64,000 nt of DNA from Mangrovivirga cuniculi (GTDB taxonomy: Bacteria > Bacteroidota > Bacteroidia > Cytophagales > Cyclobacteriaceae), in NCBI RefSeq assembly GCF_005166025.1, contig NZ_CP028923.1:1614001-1678000 (forward strand), given 5' to 3'. How positions within the stretch are numbered: the first letter of the stretch is position 1; each line of letters opens with the position of its first letter. The notes under the pieces were generated by a model. It saw only the letters and a list, made by a program, of their open reading frames with translations, did no database searches and was not told where the DNA came from. The translations under genes and the position numbers were made by a program. Positions 27,772 to 37,043 of this stretch are shown piece after piece.

Positions 27772-30117
27772 ATGAATAATTATTTTATTAATGCCTTTTT
27801 AAGAAATATGAAGAAAAATAAGTTGTTTTTTTTCATAAACATTTTCGGTTTAGCAATTGGGTTTGCTTTTAGTCTGATGGTATTTATTTGGGTATTTCAA
27901 ATGTATTCAGTAGATAAATTTCATTCAGAAATAGATCGTATCTACCAGGTATTGGAACACCAGTCTTTCACGGATGGCACGTCTATGACTTCAAGATCTA
28001 CCCCTGGATTATTTGCTGAAGAGTTTAAAAGAGATATCCCAGGGGTAAATTTGGCAGCCAGATCTACCTGGGATTACAATATGGTCACTGCATATCAGGA
28101 TAATTCGGTTAAGCAATCAATTCGGTATGTCGATCCGGAATTTTTAGACATTTTTTCTTTTCCAGTGTTGGATGGAGCTCCTTCTCTCGAAGAATCATCT
28201 GATGCAATAATTTCAAAGCAGGCTGCGATTGAGCTTTTTGGTCTGGAAGATGTGGTTGGGAAGACTTTTATCCTGAATGGCCAGGAGCAATATACTGTTT
28301 CTGCAGTTTTAGATGTGGACAAAAATGCTTCAAGTATTCAATTTGATGTGTTGCTTCCTATGCAGCCCTATTTTGATCAAAATCCATGGCTTCATAAGTG
28401 GGGTAATAATACTCTATTGACCTATACGTTGTTGGATAAAGGTGTGGATTATCAGGAAGTCAGTTCCAAAGCCAGGCATATGGTTAGAAATCATATTAGT
28501 GGTACTAATGTGGAAATGTTTCTTTATCCATTCAGTGACATATATTTGAAAGGAACATTTGAAAATAAAGAAGAGAAAGGAGGGTTGATTACCACCCTTA
28601 ATACATTCATAGTAATAGCTGCCGTTTTACTATTAATTGCATGCATTAATTTCATGAATCTTTCCACTGCCCAATCAATGAAAACGGCTAAAAACACAGG
28701 GATCCGCAAGGTTATTGGAGCCAGTAGATTTTCATTGATAAAAAGCAATCTTTTATCAACGTTGATTTATACTGTAACAGCTATTTTATTAGGTCTTGTA
28801 TTAGTAGAACTATCTTTACCTGTTTTCAATACAATATCACCGATTTCAATATCTGTCCCTTATTATTCCCCAATATTTTGGTTAGGCACTTTTATAATTC
28901 TCCTTTTAACTACTTTATTGTCTGGTATATATCCAGCTTTTTATCTGACAAATTTCAAACCTGTAAAAGTTTTAAAAAATGAAGTTGAAAAGGGCAAATC
29001 AGCATTAAAGTTCAGGCAAACGCTTGTGGTCGTACAGTTTTCTCTTTCAATTATCCTCATAATTGGAACCATATTCACGTATAAGCAATTGGAGTTTTTG
29101 CGTACCAAATCAATAGGGATGGACAAGGAAAACGTTTTATTTTATTATCCCGGGGTTCCATTATTCGAGAAATTTGATTCGTGGAAAACAGAAATTGAGT
29201 CAATGCAAGGTATTGAAAAAGTATCGAGGGTAGATGAGAATCCTGTTAGAGTAGGATCAAGTACAGGAGATGTTATTTGGGATGGGAAAAAACCTGATGA
29301 AATGGTTTTGTTCAAGGTATTGAAGGTGGGACATGATTTTACTGATGTAATGGGAATAGATATTAAATCAGGGCGGTCATTTAATAAACTATACAATGAT
29401 TCTGTAAGTTATCTGATCAATAATGTTGCAGCTGAATTGATGGGTATGAAAGACCCGGTAGGTAACCGGTTAAATTTCCGGAATACTGAAGGGAAAATAA
29501 TCGGAGTGTTTGAGGATGTTCATACCAGTTCTCTAAAATCTGCAATCCCCCCGACTATAATTACACTGAATACAAATTATGTCTTTAGAGCTGTAGTAAG
29601 GTTCCCGGAAGGCCAGGAAAGTCAGGCACTGGCTTCTTTAAAATCTATCCATAATAAATATGACCAGGTAACGCCTTTTGATTACAAATTTATGGACGAA
29701 GAGTACGATCAGCTTTACAAAAATGAGGAGGTTTTAGGCAAGCTTTCAGGTGTATTTACGATGGTCGCAATTATTATTTCCTGCCTGGGTTTGTTTGGTC
29801 TTGCATCTTTTTCAGCGGAGCAAAGAACAAAGGAGATCGGAATTAGAAAAGTACTTGGAAGTTCGATAAAGGACATTGTTATTAATTTTAATTTGTCTTT
29901 TGTAAAACTGGTGTTAATTGCTGCAATCATCGCAATACCGATATGCTATTTTATACTTACAGATTGGGTCAGAGATTTTGCCTATCATATATCGTTGGAT
30001 ATCCTGGTCTTTTTGGTCGGTTCTGGAATAGCATTTTTAGTTGCTGTTGGTACAGTAACATATCATGCCTTGAAGGTGGCTAATACAAATCCTGTTAATG
30101 CATTAAAAAGTGAATAA
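27772..30117 (+). CDS. FtsX/MacB-like ABC permease 4 (tandem paralogue of permease 3)
   Basis: 781-residue permease with the same domain order as permease 3. Both begin MNNYFIN and share the FINIFGLAIGFAFSL helix and the tail NPVNALK-E. Differences are spread over the periplasmic domains, so the copies have had time to diverge, perhaps in substrate or partner choice. The gene starts 11 bp after permease 3. A second ABC ATPase gene follows directly. Confidence 0.92.
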   Translation: MNNYFINAFLRNMKKNKLFFFINIFGLAIGFAFSLMVFIWVFQMYSVDKFHSEIDRIYQVLEHQSFTDGTSMTSRSTPGLFAEEFKRDIPGVNLAARSTWDYNMVTAYQDNSVKQSIRYVDPEFLDIFSFPVLDGAPSLEESSDAIISKQAAIELFGLEDVVGKTFILNGQEQYTVSAVLDVDKNASSIQFDVLLPMQPYFDQNPWLHKWGNNTLLTYTLLDKGVDYQEVSSKARHMVRNHISGTNVEMFLYPFSDIYLKGTFENKEEKGGLITTLNTFIVIAAVLLLIACINFMNLSTAQSMKTAKNTGIRKVIGASRFSLIKSNLLSTLIYTVTAILLGLVLVELSLPVFNTISPISISVPYYSPIFWLGTFIILLLTTLLSGIYPAFYLTNFKPVKVLKNEVEKGKSALKFRQTLVVVQFSLSIILIIGTIFTYKQLEFLRTKSIGMDKENVLFYYPGVPLFEKFDSWKTEIESMQGIEKVSRVDENPVRVGSSTGDVIWDGKKPDEMVLFKVLKVGHDFTDVMGIDIKSGRSFNKLYNDSVSYLINNVAAELMGMKDPVGNRLNFRNTEGKIIGVFEDVHTSSLKSAIPPTIITLNTNYVFRAVVRFPEGQESQALASLKSIHNKYDQVTPFDYKFMDEEYDQLYKNEEVLGKLSGVFTMVAIIISCLGLFGLASFSAEQRTKEIGIRKVLGSSIKDIVINFNLSFVKLVLIAAIIAIPICYFILTDWVRDFAYHISLDILVFLVGSGIAFLVAVGTVTYHALKVANTNPVNALKSE

Positions 30118-30118
30118 A

Positions 30119-30811
30119 ATGATAGAAATAAATAATCTTGATAAATACATCGATGCAAAATTCCAACGATTGTTTTTACTTAAAGCAATCGACTTAAAAG
30201 TTGAAAAGGGTGATTTTCTCACTATAATGGGGCCTTCAGGAGCCGGTAAATCTACTTTACTCAACATTATCGGAATGTTGGATAATGCTTCGGCTGGAAA
30301 ATATCTCTTAGATAATAATGATATCTATACCCTTAAAGGCAAAAAGCAAAGTGAACTGGCGAAGCATTACTTTGGATTTGTTTTTCAGGCGTATCATCTG
30401 ATTGATGAGTTAACTGTTTATGAAAATATTGAAACACCCCTTTTATATCGAAAAGTTCCTTCAAAAGAAAGAAAAGGTTTGGTTGCGGAAGTGCTGGACC
30501 GCTTTAATATGGTAGCTAAAAAGGATCTGTTTCCTAATCAGCTCTCGGGTGGCCAGCAACAACTTGTAGGAGTTGCAAGGGCAATAATAGGTAAGCCCAG
30601 GGTATTACTAGCTGATGAACCAACCGGTAATCTTCACAGTAAGCAGGCAGCTGAGGTTATGAATATTTTCAGAGAACTAAATGAGGAGGGAACTACCATA
30701 GTTCAGGTAACTCATGATGAACATAATGCCTCATATGGCAAAAGAATTATTGAATTGGTAGACGGTGCCATTGAACGTGATTACCTGGTGGAAAGGGAAG
30801 AGATTAAATAA
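30119..30811 (+). CDS. Second ABC transporter ATPase of the efflux operon, with unusual signature region
   Basis: About 230-residue ATPase of MacB/LolD type. Walker A is GPSGAGKST, Walker B LLADEPTG, and the switch His is in QVTHDEH. The signature reads LSGGQQQL, with Leu in place of the usual Arg. The D-loop reads NLHS where NLDS is normal. The first ATPase of the operon is canonical at both sites. ATG at 30119, one base after the stop of permease 4, is preferred over GTG at 30110. It probably pairs with permeases 3 and 4. Followed by a terminator hairpin. Confidence 0.9.
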   Translation: MIEINNLDKYIDAKFQRLFLLKAIDLKVEKGDFLTIMGPSGAGKSTLLNIIGMLDNASAGKYLLDNNDIYTLKGKKQSELAKHYFGFVFQAYHLIDELTVYENIETPLLYRKVPSKERKGLVAEVLDRFNMVAKKDLFPNQLSGGQQQLVGVARAIIGKPRVLLADEPTGNLHSKQAAEVMNIFRELNEEGTTIVQVTHDEHNASYGKRIIELVDGAIERDYLVEREEIK

Positions 30812-30828
30812 AGATAAAGTTCAATAAA

Positions 30829-30874
30829 AGGCAGCCCAAAGTGCGCTTTGCCAGCAAACTATTTAGGGCTGCCT
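30829..30874. terminator. Hairpin terminator between convergent genes
   Basis: AGGCAGCCC (30829-30837) pairs with GGGCTGCCT (30866-30874); inside is a second small hairpin AAAG-TGCG-CTTT. On the minus strand the stem is followed by a T run, so it best serves the oxidoreductase gene. It also closes the ABC operon. Confidence 0.75.
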
Positions 30875-30881
30875 CTGTTTA

Positions 30882-31880
30882 TTATACCTTTACGACCATT
30901 TTACCTTTATTCTCTCCCGAGAATAAACCTAAAAAAGCTTTCGGTATATTATCAAACCCTTCTACAACTGTTTCTTCATATTTTAGTTTACCCTGCTGAA
31001 GCCATGAAGCGATCTTTTTGATTCCATCTCCAAATTCATTCTGAAAATCAGAAATTATAAATCCCTGCATTTTCACTCTTCGCGTTAACAGTATTGGCTG
31101 TATACGTGGACCAGTGGGCATGGAAGTAGCATTATATAATGCAATTTGTCCACATAATGACACCCTGGCAAAATCGTTTAATTGCATGGTCACAGCATCG
31201 GAAATTTCTCCACCCACATTATCAAAATATACATCAATCCCATCCGGACATGCTTCTTTCAGGTCTTTTTTAATATCATCTGTTGCTTTATAATTTATGC
31301 CTGCATCAAAACCGAATTCGTTAGTGAGCATATCGATTTTTTCATCACTACCTGCAATACCAACAACTCTACATCCCTGTATCTTGGCGATCTGGCCAAC
31401 GACTGAGCCTACTGCACCTGCTGCACCTGAAATTACCACGGTATCACCCTCTTTTGGTTCGCCTACTTTCATTAATCCGAAGTAGGCAGTTAAACCAGGC
31501 ATTCCCAGTATTCCCAGGTTGTAACTTGGTGGTGCAAGATCCGGGTCTATTTTTCTAAGGTTTTTATCATCAGCTACCTGGTGTTCAGCCCAGTCAAGCA
31601 TTCCGAATACTGTATCACCTTCTTTGAAATTTTTTGATCTGCTTTTTTCTACTTTAGCTATAGCACCACCGTTTAAAGGCTTTCCAACTTCAAATGGTTC
31701 GGTATATGATTTAGCATCACTCATTTTGCCTCGCATGTATGGATCTACTGAAAACCACGTCGCTTTAAGTAAAACCTGACCATCCTTTAATTCAGGTAAT
31801 TCTGTGGTTTCAAAGTTAAAAGTAGAGTCATCAGGCATCCCTTTTGGACGCTCTTTAAATATGATTTGTCTTGTTTGCAT
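30882..31880 (-). CDS. NADP-dependent oxidoreductase (zinc-free MDR, CurA-like)
   Basis: 332-residue medium-chain dehydrogenase/reductase without zinc-binding residues, of the leukotriene B4 dehydrogenase/CurA type that reduces activated double bonds with NADPH. It has WFSVDPYMRGKMSDAKSY near the N-terminus, the nucleotide-binding VVISGAAGAVGSVVGQIAKIQG (glycine-rich AAGAVGS at about residues 152-158), and DVYFDNVGGEISD. Single-gene unit. Cytoplasmic. Confidence 0.92.
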   Translation of the reverse strand: MQTRQIIFKERPKGMPDDSTFNFETTELPELKDGQVLLKATWFSVDPYMRGKMSDAKSYTEPFEVGKPLNGGAIAKVEKSRSKNFKEGDTVFGMLDWAEHQVADDKNLRKIDPDLAPPSYNLGILGMPGLTAYFGLMKVGEPKEGDTVVISGAAGAVGSVVGQIAKIQGCRVVGIAGSDEKIDMLTNEFGFDAGINYKATDDIKKDLKEACPDGIDVYFDNVGGEISDAVTMQLNDFARVSLCGQIALYNATSMPTGPRIQPILLTRRVKMQGFIISDFQNEFGDGIKKIASWLQQGKLKYEETVVEGFDNIPKAFLGLFSGENKGKMVVKV

Positions 31881-32044
31881 TTATAATTGGTTTTAGGTCG
31901 AATCGATATAACCCTGTTCGGGAAATAAGTTCTTTAATTTATTAATTAACTCAACAATGAACACAGTATTTCGTTTAAATACTACAAAAACAACCTTGAC
32001 CTCAATCAGTTTTGTTTCAACTATAATTAAAAAAACTATTGACC

Positions 32045-32679
32045 ATGGCACATTTAAGACTGGGCGATACAGCGCCTGACTTTACCGCTGAAACTACCGA
32101 AGGTAAAATTAATTTTCATGAATGGCTGGGAGATTCCTGGGGAGTTTTATTTTCCCATCCAGCGGACTTCACACCAGTTTGTACTACTGAACTGGGTACC
32201 GTGGCAAGGTACAGGGGTGAATTTGATAAGCGGAATGTTAAAACAATTGCATTGAGTGTCGATCCTTTAGATCAACATAAAGAATGGGTAAAAGATATTA
32301 ATGAGGTAAACAAAACCACAGTTGATTACCCGATAATAGCTGATGAGGACAGAAAAGTGTCTAAGCTTTATGATATGATTCATCCTAACTCTGATGAAAA
32401 TGCAACTGTTAGATCTGTTTTTATTATCGGTCCTGATAAGAAGATCAAATTAACACTTACCTATCCTGCTTCAACTGGAAGAAATTTTGATGAGATAGTA
32501 AGGGTAATAGATAGTCTCCAATTAACGGCTAACCAATCTTTGGCTACCCAGCAAATTGGACTGAGGGAGACAAAGTGGTAATATCACCATCTGTTAGTGA
32601 TGAAGATGCAAGAGAGCGATTCCCAGGATATGATACTGTCAAACCATACCTAAGAATGACTGATGCGAAAAAGAAATAG
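32045..32679 (+). pseudogene. 1-Cys peroxiredoxin (Prx6 type), frameshifted near the C-terminus
   Basis: Peroxidase that reduces peroxides through a single active Cys46 (HPADFTPVCTTE). The first frame ends at 32581, after [14 protein letters not shown]. The family C-terminal domain continues in another frame, reading [20 protein letters not shown] through [13 protein letters not shown]. The break is at CCC 32547-32549; a fourth C restores a 211-residue protein, the usual Prx6 size. The ATG at 32045 gives the family start MAHLRLGDTAPDF; an in-frame TTG 6 bp earlier is not needed. The missing base may be a sequence error. Confidence 0.9.
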
Positions 32680-32694
32680 ATCAAATTAAATTGG

Positions 32695-32721
32695 AAAGTC
32701 CGCTAAAAAGCGGGCTTTTTT
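32695..32721 (+). terminator. Rho-independent terminator after the peroxiredoxin gene
   Basis: Stem AAAGTCCGCT (32695-32704) pairs with AGCGGGCTTT (32709-32718), with one G-T pair and a 4-nt loop, followed by T. It touches the 3' end of the convergent GH31 gene. Confidence 0.85.
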
Positions 32722-35068
32722 AATTGATATTTACTATTTCATCAGTTGTTAAAGTACTGTAAAATGAAAGTAATGATTTTTCCGGATCCCAGTTAAATTT
32801 TTCCCGATCGATACCTGAAGGTTCGGATTTTAATCCATGAACTACAATTTTATAAACTCTGTTTGAAGGAGATCCTTCAAAACTATCTCCTTGTTTATCT
32901 GCAGCAAAGGTGATGGAAGATGGTTTGGAAATGACATTTACGGTAATTAAGTCATATTTATTTTCCAGCCAGCTATTATTAGTTAATCCATCGTCAAAAT
33001 ATATCTGATCTTCATAAGTCCCTTCATTATAGTAATAATTGATGTGAACTGAATCAGTATCGTAATAATCAGTTGAGGTAACCAACTCTGCAGTAGGAAT
33101 AATACTTCCTGCTTTTACAAATACAGGAATTTTTTCAATTGTAACAGCTACTTCTATCCATTTGCCCCCATCGATCTTTTCATTACTCCAGTAATTATAC
33201 CATTCCCCTTCCGGTAAATAAACTTTTCTGTTTTTAATTCCCTGATTTAAAATAGGAGCGACCAGGAAATTATCACCCCACATATATTGGTTATGCAGGG
33301 TATCCGGAATTGCAGGGTATTCAATAAACATAGGTCTCATTAAGGGCATCCCAGTAGTAGTGTTTTCCCATCCCAGGGTATAATTATATGGTAAAAGTTT
33401 ATAACGAAGTTCAATAAATGGTTTGACATTTTGCTGTACTTCTTTACTCCACATAACAGGTTCTGCCGGAGCAGATTGATCAGCATGTGGCCTGAATATT
33501 GGTGAAAAAGCAGCGAACTGTACCCAACGTGTATAAAGTTCAGGATCTCTCTCTTCAACGAAAGTAAATCCACCAGCATCAGAATGCATATACCCTATTC
33601 CAGAGAGCCCCATGCTCATGATAATTGAAGGTTGTGGTTTAAACCCAGACCAGTTTCTGCCGACATCGCCAGACCACGGTATCAAACCATATCGCTGAGT
33701 ACCGGCAAATCCAGCTCTTGCCAGTAAGAATAGCCTTTCATTAGGGAAATCTGCTGCATAACCATTGTGCATTACCTTGGCCCATTCGTGACCATAAGCA
33801 CCGTGGACTTCATAGCCTCTGCCTGTATAGTGATACATTGAATCCGGGTGAGTTTCAGGTTCTCCAAGATCTACCCACCATCCTGCTGCACCGTATTCTT
33901 TCATTCTTTTATATTCCTGCCAGATCCATTTTTGAGCTTTCGGATTGAATATGTCCAGTAATCCTGCATCGCCAAAGTAAAAATCCGGTAATTCATATAC
34001 TGAACTATCTTTGTTCATTCCCAACAATCCATTTGATGCTAAATATTTATAATGTTGAGATTTTTTAGTAAAGAAAGGTTCTGTGATCAAAATAGTTTTA
34101 ACACCTTTATCCTTAAAATTATTGATCATTTTAACAGGCTCCGGCCATTTTTCTTTATTCCATTTAAGATCTCCCATTCGGCCATCTTCAATTTCAGGTC
34201 CAAACCAAAAAATATCTAAAATAAGCGCATCAGTAGGATACCCTGCATTTAAAGATTGATTTAGTATATTTTCTGCCTCTTGCTGACTTTCGTAACCAAA
34301 TCGAGATTGGAAATTGCCAAAGGCCCAGATCGGAGGTAGTGGTTGATTGCCTGTTAGTTTGGTATAATTGCTAATTAATTCACTGAAGTTGGCTCCATCT
34401 ATAAAATAAAAAGAAAGATTTCCCTTATAGCTTGAATAGATTAACTCTTCTTTATCAGTTTTTCCGATATCAAAAAAAGATTTTGAAGGGTTATCAATCA
34501 TCATCATATAGTTGGACGAAGACATCCAATGTGGAATTGAGTAATTTAAATTTGTGGCACCCTCTCCATAGGCATATTGAGGTTGGTTGTAAGCCATAAA
34601 ACTATAACCACGACGATCTAAAGGGATTGCTCTGAAACCAGTACCATAAATTGATTCATCCGGTTTTAATGAGAATTTTACTGCCAGACTATCACCAATT
34701 CTATTTATCCCGTCATTTAATTCAAGCTTTAATTCTCCTGTATTATTGTAATATTTTATATTCAGGGGAGATTTATTTACGATTACAGTAACTCCTGAAG
34801 TCTTTGCTGTGATCATGGAGTCGTTTTCGGCAACTTCCATTTCAATTTCTTCGGTTATTACAGGAGCGTAAAACTTATCTGAGGTAATGATCGAATCCTT
34901 AAAAGACAGTCTGATAATATCTTCAGAAATGGCTGATAGATAATAAATGCCATGATCACTACTTATAGTTACGATCTTCTGTTTGACGAAATTATTTTTC
35001 TCAGAATTATCTTTACAACTAAAAATAATTACTGAGATCAGTAAAAAAAATGCACTTATTTGTTTCAT
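32720..35068 (-). CDS. GH31 family glycoside hydrolase, lipoprotein
   Basis: 782-residue alpha-glucosidase/alpha-xylosidase-type enzyme with a lipoprotein signal ending at Cys18 (VIIFSC). An N-terminal beta domain precedes the GH31 barrel. The nucleophile Asp lies in GWWVDLGEPE and the acid/base Asp in GYMHSDAGGF; FWFGPEIEDGRMGDLKW and GDVGRNWSGF are further family stretches. A C-terminal beta domain (EGEWYNYW, DGLTNNSWLENKY) follows. It acts on alpha-linked glucosides or xylosides at the cell surface or periplasm. Substrate cannot be fixed from sequence. It appears monocistronic. Confidence 0.92.
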   Translation of the reverse strand: MKQISAFFLLISVIIFSCKDNSEKNNFVKQKIVTISSDHGIYYLSAISEDIIRLSFKDSIITSDKFYAPVITEEIEMEVAENDSMITAKTSGVTVIVNKSPLNIKYYNNTGELKLELNDGINRIGDSLAVKFSLKPDESIYGTGFRAIPLDRRGYSFMAYNQPQYAYGEGATNLNYSIPHWMSSSNYMMMIDNPSKSFFDIGKTDKEELIYSSYKGNLSFYFIDGANFSELISNYTKLTGNQPLPPIWAFGNFQSRFGYESQQEAENILNQSLNAGYPTDALILDIFWFGPEIEDGRMGDLKWNKEKWPEPVKMINNFKDKGVKTILITEPFFTKKSQHYKYLASNGLLGMNKDSSVYELPDFYFGDAGLLDIFNPKAQKWIWQEYKRMKEYGAAGWWVDLGEPETHPDSMYHYTGRGYEVHGAYGHEWAKVMHNGYAADFPNERLFLLARAGFAGTQRYGLIPWSGDVGRNWSGFKPQPSIIMSMGLSGIGYMHSDAGGFTFVEERDPELYTRWVQFAAFSPIFRPHADQSAPAEPVMWSKEVQQNVKPFIELRYKLLPYNYTLGWENTTTGMPLMRPMFIEYPAIPDTLHNQYMWGDNFLVAPILNQGIKNRKVYLPEGEWYNYWSNEKIDGGKWIEVAVTIEKIPVFVKAGSIIPTAELVTSTDYYDTDSVHINYYYNEGTYEDQIYFDDGLTNNSWLENKYDLITVNVISKPSSITFAADKQGDSFEGSPSNRVYKIVVHGLKSEPSGIDREKFNWDPEKSLLSFYSTLTTDEIVNIN

Positions 35069-35396
35069 GAGTTCTTCAGGTTATACTGAGGCTAATATAA
35101 TTAAGAATGGACTTAATTTCTTATTTTCATTAATGATCTGAATAATAATATCAGGTATATTGATTTGTGGATATATGCTTAAAACTAGATATTGAAGTGT
35201 TTTGTATTAGCTTTTAGTTCTTATATAGTATCCTTGGTTGATAAATAATAGTTAATATAATTATATTTAATCTAAATAAAAGATTATATTTATATAAAGA
35301 GCTAAGAATCTGAATCCCATCAGAAAAGTGTGAAAATTTCATTGGTCTAAATCAAGAGAATATGTAATCAATTATTCTAAAATAACCAATGTCATC
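35069..35396. other. Gene-free AT-rich interval
   Basis: 328 bp between divergent genes. It must hold the promoters of the GH31 and lipoprotein genes, but I see no clear -33/-7 pair. A short direct repeat ATTATATTTA occurs twice around 35255-35300. No hairpin with a T run and no plausible open frame are visible. Confidence 0.4.
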
Positions 35397-35969
35397 ATGA
35401 AGCATAACCATCTTACCACGCTACCTTTGAAGAGATCTTCATTTTCGATTTTGAAGGTCTGTTGTTTGTCATTATTTATCCTGTTTGCAGGATGCGAGAG
35501 TGAACCGGATTCTTTTGTTCCTACCGGTAAAATGAAAGTCGATGGCTTTGAGTGTTGTGACGGAGATAAAGATCTCAATAAGCAATTACTTAAAGAGATT
35601 AACGAAGTAAAAGGCTCCGTAGGGAAGTTACAAAACTTTGATGTTGCATATTCCCTCGGTTGGAACGATGATGTAACTGGCTATCTGCCAAATATGGGTC
35701 ATCATTTCGTGAATTGGTCTACAGTAGACGGAACTTTTGATCACCGAAATCCAGAAGCAATGTTGTTTGTTCCCGATGAAGATGGAAATTGGGAATTTGT
35801 TGCAGTTGAATACCTTGTATTAAGATCTGAAAGCCCTGATCCGCCTGAAGGTTTTACAGGAGATCTGGACCATTGGGAAGTAATCGGACCTTTCTGGGCA
35901 CTGCATCTTTGGATTAAACTGGAGAATCCTGATGGTATATTTCATCATACCAACTCACGATTACCATGA
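35397..35969 (+). CDS. Hypothetical lipoprotein with conserved-looking His/Trp-rich C-terminal half
   Basis: 190-residue lipoprotein; the signal peptide is long with a basic start and ends in the lipobox LFAGC (Cys33). The mature part contains GHHFVNW, FDHRNPEAMLF, VAVEYLVL and FHHTNSRL. These His-rich segments could bind a metal. A Cys pair ECC sits near residue 53. I do not recognise the family. The gene is followed 12 bp later by a strong terminator, so it is probably transcribed alone. Confidence 0.75.
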   Translation: MKHNHLTTLPLKRSSFSILKVCCLSLFILFAGCESEPDSFVPTGKMKVDGFECCDGDKDLNKQLLKEINEVKGSVGKLQNFDVAYSLGWNDDVTGYLPNMGHHFVNWSTVDGTFDHRNPEAMLFVPDEDGNWEFVAVEYLVLRSESPDPPEGFTGDLDHWEVIGPFWALHLWIKLENPDGIFHHTNSRLP

Positions 35970-35980
35970 TAAACACATAT

Positions 35981-36013
35981 CCCTGACAGTTTATTCTGTC
36001 AGGGTTATTTTTT
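35981..36013 (+). terminator. Rho-independent terminator after the lipoprotein gene
   Basis: Perfect 9-bp stem CCCTGACAG (35981-35989) and CTGTCAGGG (35996-36004) with a 6-nt loop, then a T-rich tract. Confidence 0.9.
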
Positions 36014-36167
36014 AATTTTAAAATCTTATTAGGGCCTATTATTGTCATTAACCATTTTTGCAGGCAATTCACTTGGTTTTTAAATAGGTTAATTTCCCTT
36101 CTATTTATCTCATGAGTTGTCTTAGTCAGCCAGGAATATTTGAGTTAAATCGATTAAATTAAAATAA

Positions 36168-36181
36168 TACCTCCAGAGGTA
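36168..36181. promoter_or_regulatory. Short perfect dyad upstream of the NlpE/META gene
   Basis: TACCTC-CA-GAGGTA is a perfect 6-bp inverted repeat with a 2-bp spacer, about 70 bp before the start codon at 36251. It is a possible operator; no second copy was noticed. Confidence 0.3.
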
Positions 36182-36250
36182 ACAATAGATTAGTGATATA
36201 TGTTATATTTTATATAATCAAAACTAGTTTTTAATTAAGGCAATTAGATA

Positions 36251-37024
36251 ATGAAAAATTATACCACAATTCTTTTTTTACTAATCTTTTTAATATTTAG
36301 CTGTAAACCTAATCAACCAAGGTACGGTAAATATGGTGGTGATAACAGCACCCTTTATATTGATTGGATCGGTTATTATGAAGGAATATTACCCTGTGCT
36401 GATTGTGAAGGTGTAAAGACAGCAATTACATTAAAAGAAGATTCTACCTATATTAAAAAAGTAGTTTATTTAGGAAAAGAAGGTGAGGGGTTTGAGAAAA
36501 AAGGTGAATTTGAGTGGTTTGATAATGAGAATAAAATTATACTAGACAGCAGGGGAGGTACTCCTGATATGTATTTGCTTGGCGAAGATAAACTGATTCA
36601 CCTCGATAATGATGGTAAAAGAATAGCAGGGGACTTAGAGGAAGATTACATATTAAACAAAGTTCAGATGGAAGCAAAATTTGAGTTGACTGCACCAAAA
36701 TGGAGATTGACAGAGATTAGAGGTCAGAAAGTGGAGAATATGTCCGAAAAGGAAATATTTATGGCTTTTGAACCTGATAAAGCTCGTGTTTATGGCTTTG
36801 CCGGTTGTAATAATTTCTTTGGTCAATACGAATGGGAAGGCCAGACAAGGATAAACTTTTCTAACTTAGGTAAAACTCAGAAAATGTGTGTTAAGGGAAT
36901 GGAGATTGAAGAGCAGTTAATGAAAGTTCTTGAAATGACAGATAATTACACAATTACTAATGACATTCTTAATTTGAATAAAGCGAGAATGGCTACATTG
37001 GCAAAGTTTGAGAAGATGAAATAA
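36251..37024 (+). CDS. NlpE-like plus META (HslJ-like) domain lipoprotein
   Basis: 257-residue lipoprotein (signal ending FLIFSC, Cys18). The N-terminal half matches the NlpE N-terminal domain: YYEGILPCADCEGVKTAITL with its CxxC, followed by a small beta barrel pattern. The C-terminal half (from about residue 145) is a META domain: PKWRLTEIRGQKV, FAGCNNFFGQYEW, TQKMCVKGMEIEEQLMKVL. NlpE in E. coli signals envelope stress or copper; META proteins such as HslJ are stress-linked. Fusions of the two are known in Bacteroidota. Likely an outer-membrane stress or metal-related lipoprotein. Confidence 0.85.
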   Translation: MKNYTTILFLLIFLIFSCKPNQPRYGKYGGDNSTLYIDWIGYYEGILPCADCEGVKTAITLKEDSTYIKKVVYLGKEGEGFEKKGEFEWFDNENKIILDSRGGTPDMYLLGEDKLIHLDNDGKRIAGDLEEDYILNKVQMEAKFELTAPKWRLTEIRGQKVENMSEKEIFMAFEPDKARVYGFAGCNNFFGQYEWEGQTRINFSNLGKTQKMCVKGMEIEEQLMKVLEMTDNYTITNDILNLNKARMATLAKFEKMK

Positions 37025-37043
37025 TTCTTTAGTAAATTAAATA

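Noticed and set aside
27970-27990. TGGCACG sigma-54-like element inside permease 4
   Set aside because: It lies inside coding sequence without a GC pair at the right -12 spacing and without a downstream gene start.
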